A stretch of 64,000 nt of DNA from Variovorax sp. WS11 (GTDB lineage: Bacteria; Pseudomonadota; Gammaproteobacteria; Burkholderiales; Burkholderiaceae_C), in NCBI RefSeq assembly GCF_010499245.1, contig NZ_JAAGOW010000001.1, forward strand, positions 3,968,001 to 4,032,000. The letters run 5' to 3'. The notes under the pieces are model-generated. The model was not told the DNA's origin and ran no database searches. It saw only the letters and a program-made list of their open reading frames with translations. How positions within the stretch are numbered: the first letter of the stretch is position 1; every line of letters starts with the position of its first letter. The translations under genes and the position numbers were made by a program. Positions 47,879 through 56,422 of this stretch are shown here, piece by piece.

Positions 47879-49477
47879 ATGAACCTGAGAAACAAGCTGG
47901 CCGCGATGGCCGTCATGTCCGCGCTGGGCGCGCTCTGCCTCCCCGCGGGCGCGCAGACGATCCGCGTCGCGAATCAGGGTGATGCGCTTTCGCTCGATCC
48001 GCACTCGCTCAACGAGTCGCTGCAGCTCTCGGTCGATCTCAACGTGTACGACGCGCTGACCGATCGCAACAAGGACCTGAGCCTCGCGCCATCGCTGGCC
48101 ACCTCCTGGCGGCAGACATCGCCGACGGTGTGGCGCTTCGAGCTGCGTAAGAACGTCAAGTTTCACGACGGCACGCCATTCACCGCCGATGACGTCCTCT
48201 TCAGCATCACGCGTGCGGCCGGCGACGGCTCGGACGTGAAGGCCAAGGTGAACGACATCAAGGAAGTGCGAAAGGTCAACGACCATGCGGTCGACATCGA
48301 GACCAAGGGGCCGTTCCCGATCCTGCCGGACGTGTTGTCGGACCTCGCGATCATGAGCAAGAAGTGGTGCGAGGAGAACAAGGCCGAGAAGCCCGTCGAC
48401 CGCCGCAAGGGCATCGAGAACACCGCCTCGTTCAAGGCAAACGGCACCGGGCCCTTCCGCGTGCGCGAGCGCCAGCCCAATGTGCGCACCGTCTTCGTGC
48501 GCAACAACACCTACTGGGGCAAGATCGACGGCAACGTGCAGGAGGTGATCTTCACCCCCATCGCCAATTCGGCGACGCGCGTGGCGGCACTGATGTCGGG
48601 CGAGATCGACGTGATGGAGCCGGTGCCGGTGCAGGACATCGCGCGCATCAATGCCAGCCCGAACGCGCAGGTGGTGGTCGGCCCCGAGCTGCGCACCATC
48701 TTCCTGGGCATGGACCAGAAGCGCGACGAGCTGCTGTACTCGAGCGTCAAGGGCAAGAACCCCTTCAAGGACAAGCGCGTGCGCCAGGCCTTCTACCAGG
48801 CCATCGACATCACGGGGATCCAGCGCACGGTGATGCGCGGCGCCTCGCGGCCCACGGGACTGATGGTGGGCCCCGGCATCAATGGCTGGACCGAGGCGCA
48901 GGACAAGCGCCTGCCGCAGGACGTCGAGGGCGCCAAGAAGCTGCTGGCGGACGCCGGCTACCCGAGCGGCTTCGAGGTGACGATGAACTGCCCCAACGAC
49001 CGCTACGTCAACGACGGGCAGATCTGCCAATCGGTGGCCGCGAACCTCGCGCGGATCGGCGTGAAGATCAATCTCGCGGCCGAGACCAAGGGCACGTATT
49101 TCCCCAAGATCCTGCGCCGCGACACCAGCTTCTATCTGCTCGGCTGGACGCCGACCACCTACGACTCGCACAACGCGCTCGACGCGCTGATGCGCTGCCC
49201 CGACGACAAGACGGGCGACGGCCAGTTCAACCTCGGCTCGTACTGCAATCCCAAGCTCGACGAACTGATCGGAAAGATCAAGTCGAGCACCGACAAGACG
49301 GAACGCATGGCGATGATCCAGGAAGCCTTCAAGATCCATGCGGACGAAATCGGCCACCTGCCGTTGCACCAGCAGTCGCTGGCCTGGGGCGTGAGCAAGA
49401 AGGTCGCGCTGACGCAGCGGGCCGACAACTTCATGCCCTTCAAGTGGATGAGCATCCAGGGCCCCGCCAAGCCCTGA
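47879..49477 (+). CDS. Peptide/opine-type ABC substrate-binding protein 2
   Basis: A 532-residue periplasmic SBP_bac_5 protein with signal peptide ending LCLPAGAQ. Motifs IRVANQGDALSLDPHSLNES, FELRKNVKFHDGTPFTADDV and KANGTGPFRVRERQPNVRTV. It is clearly paralogous to binding protein 1, with matching segments such as NGWTEAQDKRLPQDVEGAKK. CCGAGGAG precedes the ATG. A stem-loop and T-run after the stop would reduce read-through into the permease, a common device to make more binding protein than membrane parts. Confidence 0.91.
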   Translation: MNLRNKLAAMAVMSALGALCLPAGAQTIRVANQGDALSLDPHSLNESLQLSVDLNVYDALTDRNKDLSLAPSLATSWRQTSPTVWRFELRKNVKFHDGTPFTADDVLFSITRAAGDGSDVKAKVNDIKEVRKVNDHAVDIETKGPFPILPDVLSDLAIMSKKWCEENKAEKPVDRRKGIENTASFKANGTGPFRVRERQPNVRTVFVRNNTYWGKIDGNVQEVIFTPIANSATRVAALMSGEIDVMEPVPVQDIARINASPNAQVVVGPELRTIFLGMDQKRDELLYSSVKGKNPFKDKRVRQAFYQAIDITGIQRTVMRGASRPTGLMVGPGINGWTEAQDKRLPQDVEGAKKLLADAGYPSGFEVTMNCPNDRYVNDGQICQSVAANLARIGVKINLAAETKGTYFPKILRRDTSFYLLGWTPTTYDSHNALDALMRCPDDKTGDGQFNLGSYCNPKLDELIGKIKSSTDKTERMAMIQEAFKIHADEIGHLPLHQQSLAWGVSKKVALTQRADNFMPFKWMSIQGPAKP

Positions 49478-49501
49478 GGGCTTGACGGCACATGACTCCG
49501 G

Positions 49502-49527
49502 GGGCCTGCGATGCAGGCCCGCTTTTT
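49502..49527 (+). terminator. Partial intrinsic terminator inside the importer operon
   Basis: GGGCCTGC-GAT-GCAGGCCC is a perfect 8-bp stem followed by GC and five T. It lies between binding protein 2 and the DppC-type permease, ending 11 bases before that gene. It probably attenuates rather than ends the transcript. Confidence 0.65.
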
Positions 49528-49537
49528 AGGCCTCCCG

Positions 49538-50449
49538 ATGAAAAAGACACTGGCCCGCTGGCTAGACAGCGACATCGGCCACAGTTTCCGCACCTCGCCG
49601 GTCGCGATGCTCGCGGCGGCAATCGCCTTCGTCTGCGTCTTCTGTTCGGTCTTCGCCGGATGGGTATCGCCGCACAACCCCTTCGACCTTGCCGCGCTCG
49701 AGCTCGGCGATGCGCGCCTGCCGCCCGCCTGGGAGGCCGAGGGCACGACCAAGTACCTGCTGGGCACCGACGACCAGGGCCGCGACATCCTGTCGGCGCT
49801 GATCTACGGCGCACGCATCTCGCTGGTCGTCGGCATGGTTTCGGTGGTGCTGTCGGTCATGGTCGGCGTGCTGCTGGGGCTGCTGGCCGGCTTCTGGGGC
49901 GGATGGCTCGATGCCTTCCTGATGCGCGTGTGCGACGTGATGCTGTCCTTCCCGCCCATCCTGGTCGCGCTGCTGATCGCCGGCGTGGGGCGCGCGCTGT
50001 TCCCCAATGCGCACGACACGGTCGCCTTCAGCGTGCTGATCATCTCGATCTCGCTCACCGGCTGGGTGCAGTACGCGCGCACCGTGCGCGGTTCGACCAT
50101 GGTCGAGCGCAACAAGGAGTACGTGCAGGCCGCGCGCGTGACGGGCGTCGCACCGCTTCGCATCATGCGCCGGCACGTGTTGCCCAACGTGCTGGGGCCG
50201 GTGCTGGTGCTGGCCACCATCCAGGTCGCGACCGCGATCATCACCGAGGCGACGCTGTCCTTCCTGGGCGTGGGCGTGCCGCCGACCTCGCCTTCGCTGG
50301 GCACCTTGATCCGCGTCGGCAACGACTACCTGTTCTCGGGCGAATGGTGGATCACCGTCTTCCCCGGCCTGATGCTGATCCTGATCGCGCTGAGCGTGAA
50401 CCTCCTGGGCGACTGGCTGCGCGACGCCCTCAACCCCCGACTGCGCTGA
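49538..50449 (+). CDS. ABC importer permease (DppC type)
   Basis: A 303-residue inner-membrane permease of the DppC/OppC branch. N-terminal helix near 28-50 (SPVAMLAAAIAFVCVFCSVF), the periplasmic motif LLGTDDQGRDILSALIYGAR, and the EAA loop VQAARVTGVAPLRIMRRHVL. Start at MKKTLARWLDSDIG; nine codons upstream are open but overlap the stem-loop. Partner of the DppB-type permease. Its neighbour downstream is the first ATPase gene, 17 bases away. Confidence 0.92.
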   Translation: MKKTLARWLDSDIGHSFRTSPVAMLAAAIAFVCVFCSVFAGWVSPHNPFDLAALELGDARLPPAWEAEGTTKYLLGTDDQGRDILSALIYGARISLVVGMVSVVLSVMVGVLLGLLAGFWGGWLDAFLMRVCDVMLSFPPILVALLIAGVGRALFPNAHDTVAFSVLIISISLTGWVQYARTVRGSTMVERNKEYVQAARVTGVAPLRIMRRHVLPNVLGPVLVLATIQVATAIITEATLSFLGVGVPPTSPSLGTLIRVGNDYLFSGEWWITVFPGLMLILIALSVNLLGDWLRDALNPRLR

Positions 50450-50466
50450 AGCCAGGAGCACACCGA

Positions 50467-51459
50467 ATGAGTCTTCTGCAAGTCCGCAACCTGATGGTCG
50501 AATTCCCGCACCGCCGCGGCACGCTGCGCGCGCTGGACGACATCAGCTTCGAGATCGCGCCGGGCGAGATTCTGGGCGTGGTGGGCGAGTCGGGCGCGGG
50601 CAAGTCCTTGACCGGCGCGGCCATCATCGGCCTCTTGGAGCCGCCCGGGCGCGTGGCCGCCGGGCAGATCGTGCTGGAGGGCCAGCGCATCGACAACCTG
50701 GGCCATGAGGCCATGCGCCACATCCGCGGGCGCAAGATCGGCGCCATCTTCCAGGATCCGCTGACCTCCCTGAATCCGCTCTACACCATCGGCCGGCAGC
50801 TGACCGAGACCATCCGCACCCACCTGCCCGTGGGAGAGGAGGAAGCGCGCCGACGCGCCATTGGCTTGCTGCAGGACACCGGCATCCCCGGCGCCGCGCA
50901 GCGCATCGATCACTTTCCGCACCAGTTCTCCGGTGGCATGCGCCAGCGGGTGGTGATTGCCCTGGCCCTGGCCGCGGAGCCCAAGCTGATCGTGGCGGAT
51001 GAGCCGACCACCGCGCTGGACGTTTCGATCCAGGCGCAGATCATCACGCTGCTCAAGCGCATCTGCAAAGAGCGCGGCGCGGCGGTGATGCTGATCACCC
51101 ATGACATGGGCGTGATTGCCGAGACCTGCGACCGCGTGGCCGTGATGTACGCAGGCCGCATCGCCGAGATCGGCCCGGTGCAGGAGGTGATCCACCAGCC
51201 CGCGCATCCCTACACCTCGGGCCTGATGGCCGCCATCCCCGACATGACGATGGACCGCGAACGCCTCAACCAGATCGACGGCGCCATGCCGCGCCTGAAC
51301 GCCATTCCGCGCGGTTGCGCCTACAACCCGCGCTGCCCGCGCGTCTTCGACCGCTGCCTGGTCGAGCGGCCCGACCTGCTCAACGCCGGCGCGACCCGGG
51401 CCGCCTGTTGGTTGCACGATGCGCACAGCACGTCATCGGTCGATGGGATCGCAGCATGA
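50467..51459 (+). CDS. ABC importer ATPase (DppD type)
   Basis: A 330-residue ATPase: Walker A GESGAGKSLTG near residues 41-50, Q-loop FQDPLTSLNP, signature FSGGMRQRVVIALAL, Walker B KLIVADEPTTALD, and the C-terminal oligopeptide-transporter domain with a four-cysteine cluster (GCAYNPRCP, DRCLVERP, ACW), which in relatives binds an iron-sulphur cluster. Start at MSLLQVRNLMVEFPHRRG. Its stop overlaps the next ATPase start. Confidence 0.93.
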   Translation: MSLLQVRNLMVEFPHRRGTLRALDDISFEIAPGEILGVVGESGAGKSLTGAAIIGLLEPPGRVAAGQIVLEGQRIDNLGHEAMRHIRGRKIGAIFQDPLTSLNPLYTIGRQLTETIRTHLPVGEEEARRRAIGLLQDTGIPGAAQRIDHFPHQFSGGMRQRVVIALALAAEPKLIVADEPTTALDVSIQAQIITLLKRICKERGAAVMLITHDMGVIAETCDRVAVMYAGRIAEIGPVQEVIHQPAHPYTSGLMAAIPDMTMDRERLNQIDGAMPRLNAIPRGCAYNPRCPRVFDRCLVERPDLLNAGATRAACWLHDAHSTSSVDGIAA

Positions 51460-52451
51460 GTAGTGAATTGGTCCAGGCCAACGATCTGGCCAAGGTCTTC
51501 GACGTCTCCCCGCCCTGGCTCAACCGCGTGCTCGAACGCAAGCCGCGGCTGCTGCTGCGCGCGGTGGACGGCGTGAGCTTCTCCATCGAGCGCGGCAAGA
51601 CCCTGGCCCTGGTCGGCGAATCCGGCTGCGGTAAGAGCACCGTCGCGCGCCTGCTCGTGGGCCTGTACGAGCCCACCCGCGGCGGCATGCACTTCGATGG
51701 CCAGGACGCCCATGCCGCCTTCAAGAGTGCCGAGGGCCGCAAGCTGCGCCGCCGCATCCAGATGATCTTCCAGGACCCCTATGCCAGCCTCAACCCGCGC
51801 TGGCTGGTGGAGGACATCGTCGGCGAGCCCCTGCGCGAGCACGAGATCCTGAAGGAAGGCCCCGCGCTGAAGGCGCGCGTCGGCGAGTTGCTGCAGTCCG
51901 TCGGCCTGAGCCCGCTGGACATGGTCAAGTACCCCCACCAGTTCTCCGGCGGCCAGCGCCAGCGCATCTCCATCGCCCGGGCCCTGGCCACTCAGCCCGA
52001 GTTCCTGGTGTGCGATGAGCCCACCTCTGCGCTGGACGTCAGCGTGCAGGCCCAAGTCCTTAACATCATGAAGGACCTGCAGCGCGAGCGCGGCCTGACC
52101 TATCTCTTCATCTCGCACAACCTCGCCGTGGTGCGCCATGTGGCCGACCAGGTCGGCGTGATGTACCTCGGGCGGCTGGTGGAGGTGGCCGACAAGGCCA
52201 AGCTCTTCGAGGCGCCGCAGCACCCCTACACCCGCATGCTGCTGGAGGCCATCCCCAAGATGAAGCACGCGGGCGATGCGCGCATCCCGGTGCAGGGCGA
52301 GGTCCCCAACCCGCTCAACCCGCCGACCGGCTGCACATTCCATCCGCGCTGCCCGCATGCCAATGCGCGCTGCAAGGCCGAGCGTCCGCCGCTGCAGATG
52401 CTGCGCGGCGTGCAGGTGGCCTGCCACGCCGTGGAGGAAGGCAGGATCTGA
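51456..52451 (+). CDS. ABC importer ATPase (DppF type)
   Basis: A 331-residue ATPase: Walker A GESGCGKST, Q-loop FQDPYASLNPR, signature FSGGQRQRISIARAL, Walker B FLVCDEPTSALD, and the C-terminal domain with cysteines in GCTFHPRCP, ARCKAE and VACH. Pairs with the DppD-type subunit as a heterodimer. Overlaps it by four bases (ATGA). Last gene of the importer operon; its stop is nine bases from the convergent zwf stop. Confidence 0.93.
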   Translation: MSSELVQANDLAKVFDVSPPWLNRVLERKPRLLLRAVDGVSFSIERGKTLALVGESGCGKSTVARLLVGLYEPTRGGMHFDGQDAHAAFKSAEGRKLRRRIQMIFQDPYASLNPRWLVEDIVGEPLREHEILKEGPALKARVGELLQSVGLSPLDMVKYPHQFSGGQRQRISIARALATQPEFLVCDEPTSALDVSVQAQVLNIMKDLQRERGLTYLFISHNLAVVRHVADQVGVMYLGRLVEVADKAKLFEAPQHPYTRMLLEAIPKMKHAGDARIPVQGEVPNPLNPPTGCTFHPRCPHANARCKAERPPLQMLRGVQVACHAVEEGRI

Positions 52452-52460
52452 GAGCGGTAC

Positions 52461-53936
52461 CTACTGCTCTTCGCTCCACGCAAACCCATCGCGCGCAATC
52501 ATCGCGCTCGATGCGCTGGGCCCCCAGGTGCCCGCTGCGTAAGGGCGCGGCGGCCCGTCCGAGGCCCAGCTGTCGATCAGCGGCTCGACCCAGCGCCAGG
52601 CTTCTTCCTGCTCGTCGCTGCGCACGAAGAGGTTGAGCCGGCCGTCGATCACATCGAGCAGCAGGCGTTCGTAGGCGCCCACGCGCTCGGAGCCGAAACG
52701 CTTGTCGAAGTCGAGGTCCAGCTGCACCGGTGCCAGCTGCGGCCCGGCGTAGCGGGGACCGTTGCCGCTGCGGTGGCGGCCGTCCTGCGCCTGCGCGAGC
52801 ATGTGCAGCTCCAGCCCGTCCCTGGGCTGCAGGTTGATCACCAGCTTGTTGAAGGCGTTGGTCGGCGCCCGGAAAATCGCGTGCGGCGTCGGCTTGAAGT
52901 TGACCGTGATGTGCGCATCGCGCGAGGCCAGCCGCTTGCCGGTGCGGATGTAGAGCGGCACGCCGGCCCAGCGCCAGTTGGCGATCTCGGTGCGCAGCGC
53001 GACGAAGGTCTCGGTGCGGCTTTCGGGGTCGACGCCCGGCTCGTCGCGGTAGCCCTGCACGCGCTCGCCGTAGGCCGTGCCGGCGGCGTACTGCCCGCGG
53101 ATCGCGTGCAGCCCGATGGATTCCGCCGTCCACGGCTTGAGCGCGCGCAGCACCTTGAGCTTTTCGTCGCGGATGGCGTCGGCATGGGCGTTGATCGGCG
53201 GCTCCATGCCGATGGCGCAGACCAGCTGCAGCGCGTGGTTCTGCACCATGTCGCGCAGCGCGCCGGTCTGGTCGTAGAAGGCGCCGCGCTTCTCGACACC
53301 CAGGTCTTCGGCGATCGTGATCTCGATGTTGGCGATGTGCTCGCGGCGCCAGATCGGCTCGAACAGCGCGTTGCCGAAGCGCATCGCGAACAGGTTCTGC
53401 ACCGAGGGCTTGCCCAGGTAGTGGTCGATGCGGAACACCTGGTGCTCGGCGAGCACCTTGCACACCGCCTTGTTGATGGCGCGGTTGGAGGCCAGGTCGT
53501 GGCCGAGCGGCTTCTCGAGCACCACGCGCGTCTTGGGGCCGTTGAGCCCGGCCGCGGCGATCTGCTCCACCACCTGCGTGAAAAGAGCCGGCGCGGTGGC
53601 GAGGTACATCACGACCGTGCTCGCGTCGCGCTGCTTGAGCAGGTCGGCGAGCTTCGCGTAGTCCTGCGCCCTCGACAGGTCCATGCGCAGGTAGTACAGC
53701 ATCGAGGCGAACTTCTTGAACTCCTCAGGGCTCGGCCGCTTGGCACCCTCGACCGCCGCGAAGCGCGACTGGATCAGCTCGCGGTAGCCGTCGTCGGACA
53801 GCTCGTCGCGCGCCACGCCGATGATGCGGCCGTCCTCGGGCAGGCTGCCGTGGCGAAAGGCCTGGAACAGTGCCGGCATCAGCTTGCGCCACGCGAGGTC
53901 GCCGGTACCGCCAAAGAGGACGAGATCGAAACTCAT
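52461..53936 (-). CDS. zwf: Glucose-6-phosphate 1-dehydrogenase
   Basis: A 491-residue NADP-dependent enzyme giving 6-phosphogluconolactone, entry to the pentose phosphate and Entner-Doudoroff routes. Nucleotide motif GGTGDLAWRKL at residues 9-19, substrate-binding RIDHYLGK (His172, Lys176) and the EKPLGHDLAS motif. Length is standard. It faces away from the HAD phosphatase, with a 139-base divergent region, and converges on the importer operon. pgi and tal nearby on the other strand act in the same pathways. No pgl or edd is in the window. Confidence 0.96.
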   Translation of the reverse strand: MSFDLVLFGGTGDLAWRKLMPALFQAFRHGSLPEDGRIIGVARDELSDDGYRELIQSRFAAVEGAKRPSPEEFKKFASMLYYLRMDLSRAQDYAKLADLLKQRDASTVVMYLATAPALFTQVVEQIAAAGLNGPKTRVVLEKPLGHDLASNRAINKAVCKVLAEHQVFRIDHYLGKPSVQNLFAMRFGNALFEPIWRREHIANIEITIAEDLGVEKRGAFYDQTGALRDMVQNHALQLVCAIGMEPPINAHADAIRDEKLKVLRALKPWTAESIGLHAIRGQYAAGTAYGERVQGYRDEPGVDPESRTETFVALRTEIANWRWAGVPLYIRTGKRLASRDAHITVNFKPTPHAIFRAPTNAFNKLVINLQPRDGLELHMLAQAQDGRHRSGNGPRYAGPQLAPVQLDLDFDKRFGSERVGAYERLLLDVIDGRLNLFVRSDEQEEAWRWVEPLIDSWASDGPPRPYAAGTWGPSASSAMIARDGFAWSEEQ

Positions 53937-54038
53937 GGATAAAAACCCGTGTTGTCGTGGTGATGTTTCGCGCTTGAAGCCCGCCTGCGAATGTTAACGG
54001 ACGCTGTCGCGCCGGCGACTTCGCTTAAGCTTCGGGCC

Positions 54039-54058
54039 GGTCCCCGGGGACCTTTTTG
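54039..54058 (+). terminator. Terminator-like hairpin in the HAD gene leader
   Basis: GGTCCCCGGGGACC is a perfect 14-base palindrome followed by TTTTTGTTTTTG, 18 bases before the HAD phosphatase ATG. As a hairpin it would have a tight CCGG loop. No gene ends just upstream on this strand, so it may act as a leader attenuator, or be a binding palindrome in the divergent zwf/HAD promoter region. Confidence 0.45.
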
Positions 54059-54075
54059 TTTTTGAACGAGCAGGC

Positions 54076-54741
54076 ATGAAGAACGTTGTGTTCGATCTCG
54101 GCGCGGTGCTGCTGAGCTGGGAGCCGGTGTCGCTGGTGCATGCGGTGCTGGCGCCGCACACGCCCACGGCGCAGGCCGCGCACGCCCTGGCGCGCGAGAT
54201 GTTCCATCACGAGGACTGGCTGGGCTTCGACCGCGGCACGCACAGCCTGGAGGACGCCATCGGGCGCATGGCGCTGCGCCTGTCGCTGCCGGCGGAGCGG
54301 CTCAGCACCACGCTCGCGCCGATGGGCGAGCGCCTGGAGCCGATCGCAGTCACCATCGAGCTGCTGGGCGAGCTGCGCGCGCGCCGCGACGCCGGCGAGG
54401 CGCTCAGACTCTTCTACCTGTCGAACATGCCGGTGCCCTATGCGCGCGTGCTCGAGCAGCGCCATGCCTTCTTCGACTGGTTCGACGGCGGCATCTTCTC
54501 GGGCGACGTTCGCATAATCAAGCCGCAGCCCGAGATCTACGAGCTGCTCGCCGCGCGCTACGGCCTGCAAGCCTCAGAGACGGTGTTCATCGACGACTCG
54601 GCCGCCAACGTGTTGGCCGCGCGGTCGCTCGGCTGGCAGGCCATCCACTGCGAGGCGCCGAGCGCGCTGCCGGCGCAGCTGGCGCCCTATCTGCCGGTGC
54701 GCTCGACCTTGTCGACTTCGAAGCCCAGCGAGCGCGCGTAG
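54076..54741 (+). CDS. HAD-superfamily phosphatase (YihX-like)
   Basis: A 221-residue haloacid-dehalogenase-type hydrolase. Nucleophile Asp7 in VVFDLGAVLLSWEP; the second residue of the usual DxD is Gly, as in YihX, which dephosphorylates alpha-glucose-1-phosphate. Other motifs are LFYLSNMP (Ser/Thr), the Lys in RIIKPQPEIYELL, and FIDDSAANVLAARSLG. The cap is helical. Given the neighbours zwf, tal and pgi, a sugar phosphate substrate is plausible but not shown. The 3' end overlaps the convergent lipocalin gene by 55 bases. Confidence 0.87.
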   Translation: MKNVVFDLGAVLLSWEPVSLVHAVLAPHTPTAQAAHALAREMFHHEDWLGFDRGTHSLEDAIGRMALRLSLPAERLSTTLAPMGERLEPIAVTIELLGELRARRDAGEALRLFYLSNMPVPYARVLEQRHAFFDWFDGGIFSGDVRIIKPQPEIYELLAARYGLQASETVFIDDSAANVLAARSLGWQAIHCEAPSALPAQLAPYLPVRSTLSTSKPSERA

Positions 54742-55361
54742 TCGAGCTCGGCCTGCAGCGCAGCGTCCTCCAGCCGCGGCGCGCGCGACAGCACCCATAG
54801 GCACTTGCGGTCCGGCGTGCCGACCAGCGCGACCTGATAGTCCCGGTCGAGCCTGAGGATCCAGTAATCGCCCCAGACCAGGGGCAGCCAGCGCAGCCAC
54901 TCCGGTGCGAAGCACACCTCGAGCCGGCCGGCGCCGGGCTGCCCGGCGACCGGCGCGACGCGCGCCACGCCGCTCGACTCGTCGAAGCGGCCGTCCGGCA
55001 GGATGCAGCGGTTCAGCACCTGCAGGCCGCTGCCATCCTCCTTCAGCGTGTATTCGGCCGTGACCGGACCGGCGCAGCGTCTCTCGAAACGGTTCGGCAG
55101 GCGCGCCTGCTCGTGCCACAGGCCCACGTAGCGTTGCAGGTCGACCGGGGCGACCACCTGCAGCGGCGCGCGCATCAGCGGCGCTCCGTCGGCCGGGCCG
55201 GCCAGACGCGCGGTGCGGGCGGTTCGGGCGGTGTTGAAGGCCAGCAGCGTCAGCACGCCGCCGACGCAAAAGGCCGTGGCAAGGGTCCCGATCGACGCGC
55301 TGTGGACGCGGTCGTCGAAGACGACGCGGGGTCGCGAGGCAGGCAGTTGGCGGCGGGGCAT
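54687..55361 (-). CDS. Membrane-anchored lipocalin (Blc-like)
   Basis: A 224-residue protein with one N-terminal membrane helix near 25-45 (GTLATAFCVGGVLTLLAF) and a lipocalin barrel. The barrel has the GxW box YVGLWHEQARLPNRFERRC, the middle motif GDYWILRLDRDYQVALVG, and the third motif KCLWVLSRAPRL. Bacterial lipocalins such as Blc are lipoproteins; here no lipobox is seen, so it seems anchored by the helix. I prefer the ATG at 55361, six bases after AAGGA; an ATG two codons upstream has no room for the ribosome site. Divergent from tal. Confidence 0.87.
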   Translation of the reverse strand: MPRRQLPASRPRVVFDDRVHSASIGTLATAFCVGGVLTLLAFNTARTARTARLAGPADGAPLMRAPLQVVAPVDLQRYVGLWHEQARLPNRFERRCAGPVTAEYTLKEDGSGLQVLNRCILPDGRFDESSGVARVAPVAGQPGAGRLEVCFAPEWLRWLPLVWGDYWILRLDRDYQVALVGTPDRKCLWVLSRAPRLEDAALQAELDYARSLGFEVDKVERTGR

Positions 55362-55468
55362 GGGCATTCCTTCGATTCGGTCGAAGTCCGACCGTAGCCG
55401 CGGGCGCTCGCCGGCTCCGTCAGCCAGGGACCACACGAACTGTAGTTTTGCGGCGGGATAATGGCCGC

Positions 55469-56422
55469 ATGAACCAACTCGATGCCCTCCGACAGTGGAC
55501 CACCGTGGTGGCCGACACCGGCGATTTCCGCCAACTGGCCCAGTTCAAGCCCCAGGACGCGACCACCAATCCGTCCCTCATCCTCAAGGCGGTGCAGAAG
55601 GCCGAGTACCGGCCGCTGCTCGACGAGGCGGTGAAGAAGCATGGCCAGTTGGCGACCGACGAGATCATCGACCGCCTGCTGGTGCGCTTCGGCACCGAGA
55701 TCCTGTCGCTCATCCCGGGCCGGGTCTCCACCGAGGTGGATGCGCGCCTCAGCTTCGACACCGCCGCCACCGTGGCGCGGGCCGAGCGCATCGTGGCGCT
55801 CTACCGTGCCGAGGACGTCGACACCGAGAAGCGCGTGCTGATCAAGATCGCCGCCACCTGGGAAGGCATCGAGGCGGCGCGCCAGCTGGAGCAGAAGGGC
55901 ATCCACACCAACCTCACGCTGCTCTTCTCCTTTGCCCAGGCGGTGGCCTGCGGTGCGGCGGGCGTGCAGCTGATCTCGCCCTTCGTCGGCCGCATCTACG
56001 ATTGGCACAAGAAGGCGGCCGGCAGCGCCTGGGACGAAGCGGCCCGCGCGGGCGCCAACGACCCCGGCGTCCAGTCGGTGCGCCAGATCTTCGACTACTA
56101 CAAGAAGCACGGCATCCGCACCGAGGTGATGGGCGCGAGCTTCCGCAACATGGGCCAGATCGCGGCGCTGGCGGGCTGCGACCTGCTCACCATCAGCCCC
56201 GAGCTGCTGGGCGAGCTCGCCGCCAGTGAGGCCCCGCTGGCGCACGCGCTGGACGCGGACCCCGCGCGGGCGCTCGACATCCCGAAGCTGGTGCTCGACG
56301 AGCCGGCCTTTCGCTTCGCCCTCAATGAGGACGCGATGGCCACCGAGAAGCTGGCCGAGGGCATCCGCGCCTTCGCGGCCGACGCGGTCAAGCTGGAAAA
56401 ACTGATGGAGGAGGTCGCATGA
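55469..56422 (+). CDS. tal: Transaldolase
   Basis: A 317-residue pentose phosphate enzyme moving a dihydroxyacetone unit between sugar phosphates. Schiff-base Lys126 in RVLIKIAATWEG; also QDATTNPSLIL at the N-terminus and GASFRNMGQI near the phosphate site. Start at MNQLDALRQWTTVV; an upstream ATG at 55461 stops after three codons. Its stop overlaps the pgi start (ATGA), so tal and pgi form a coupled operon. Confidence 0.96.
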   Translation: MNQLDALRQWTTVVADTGDFRQLAQFKPQDATTNPSLILKAVQKAEYRPLLDEAVKKHGQLATDEIIDRLLVRFGTEILSLIPGRVSTEVDARLSFDTAATVARAERIVALYRAEDVDTEKRVLIKIAATWEGIEAARQLEQKGIHTNLTLLFSFAQAVACGAAGVQLISPFVGRIYDWHKKAAGSAWDEAARAGANDPGVQSVRQIFDYYKKHGIRTEVMGASFRNMGQIAALAGCDLLTISPELLGELAASEAPLAHALDADPARALDIPKLVLDEPAFRFALNEDAMATEKLAEGIRAFAADAVKLEKLMEEVA

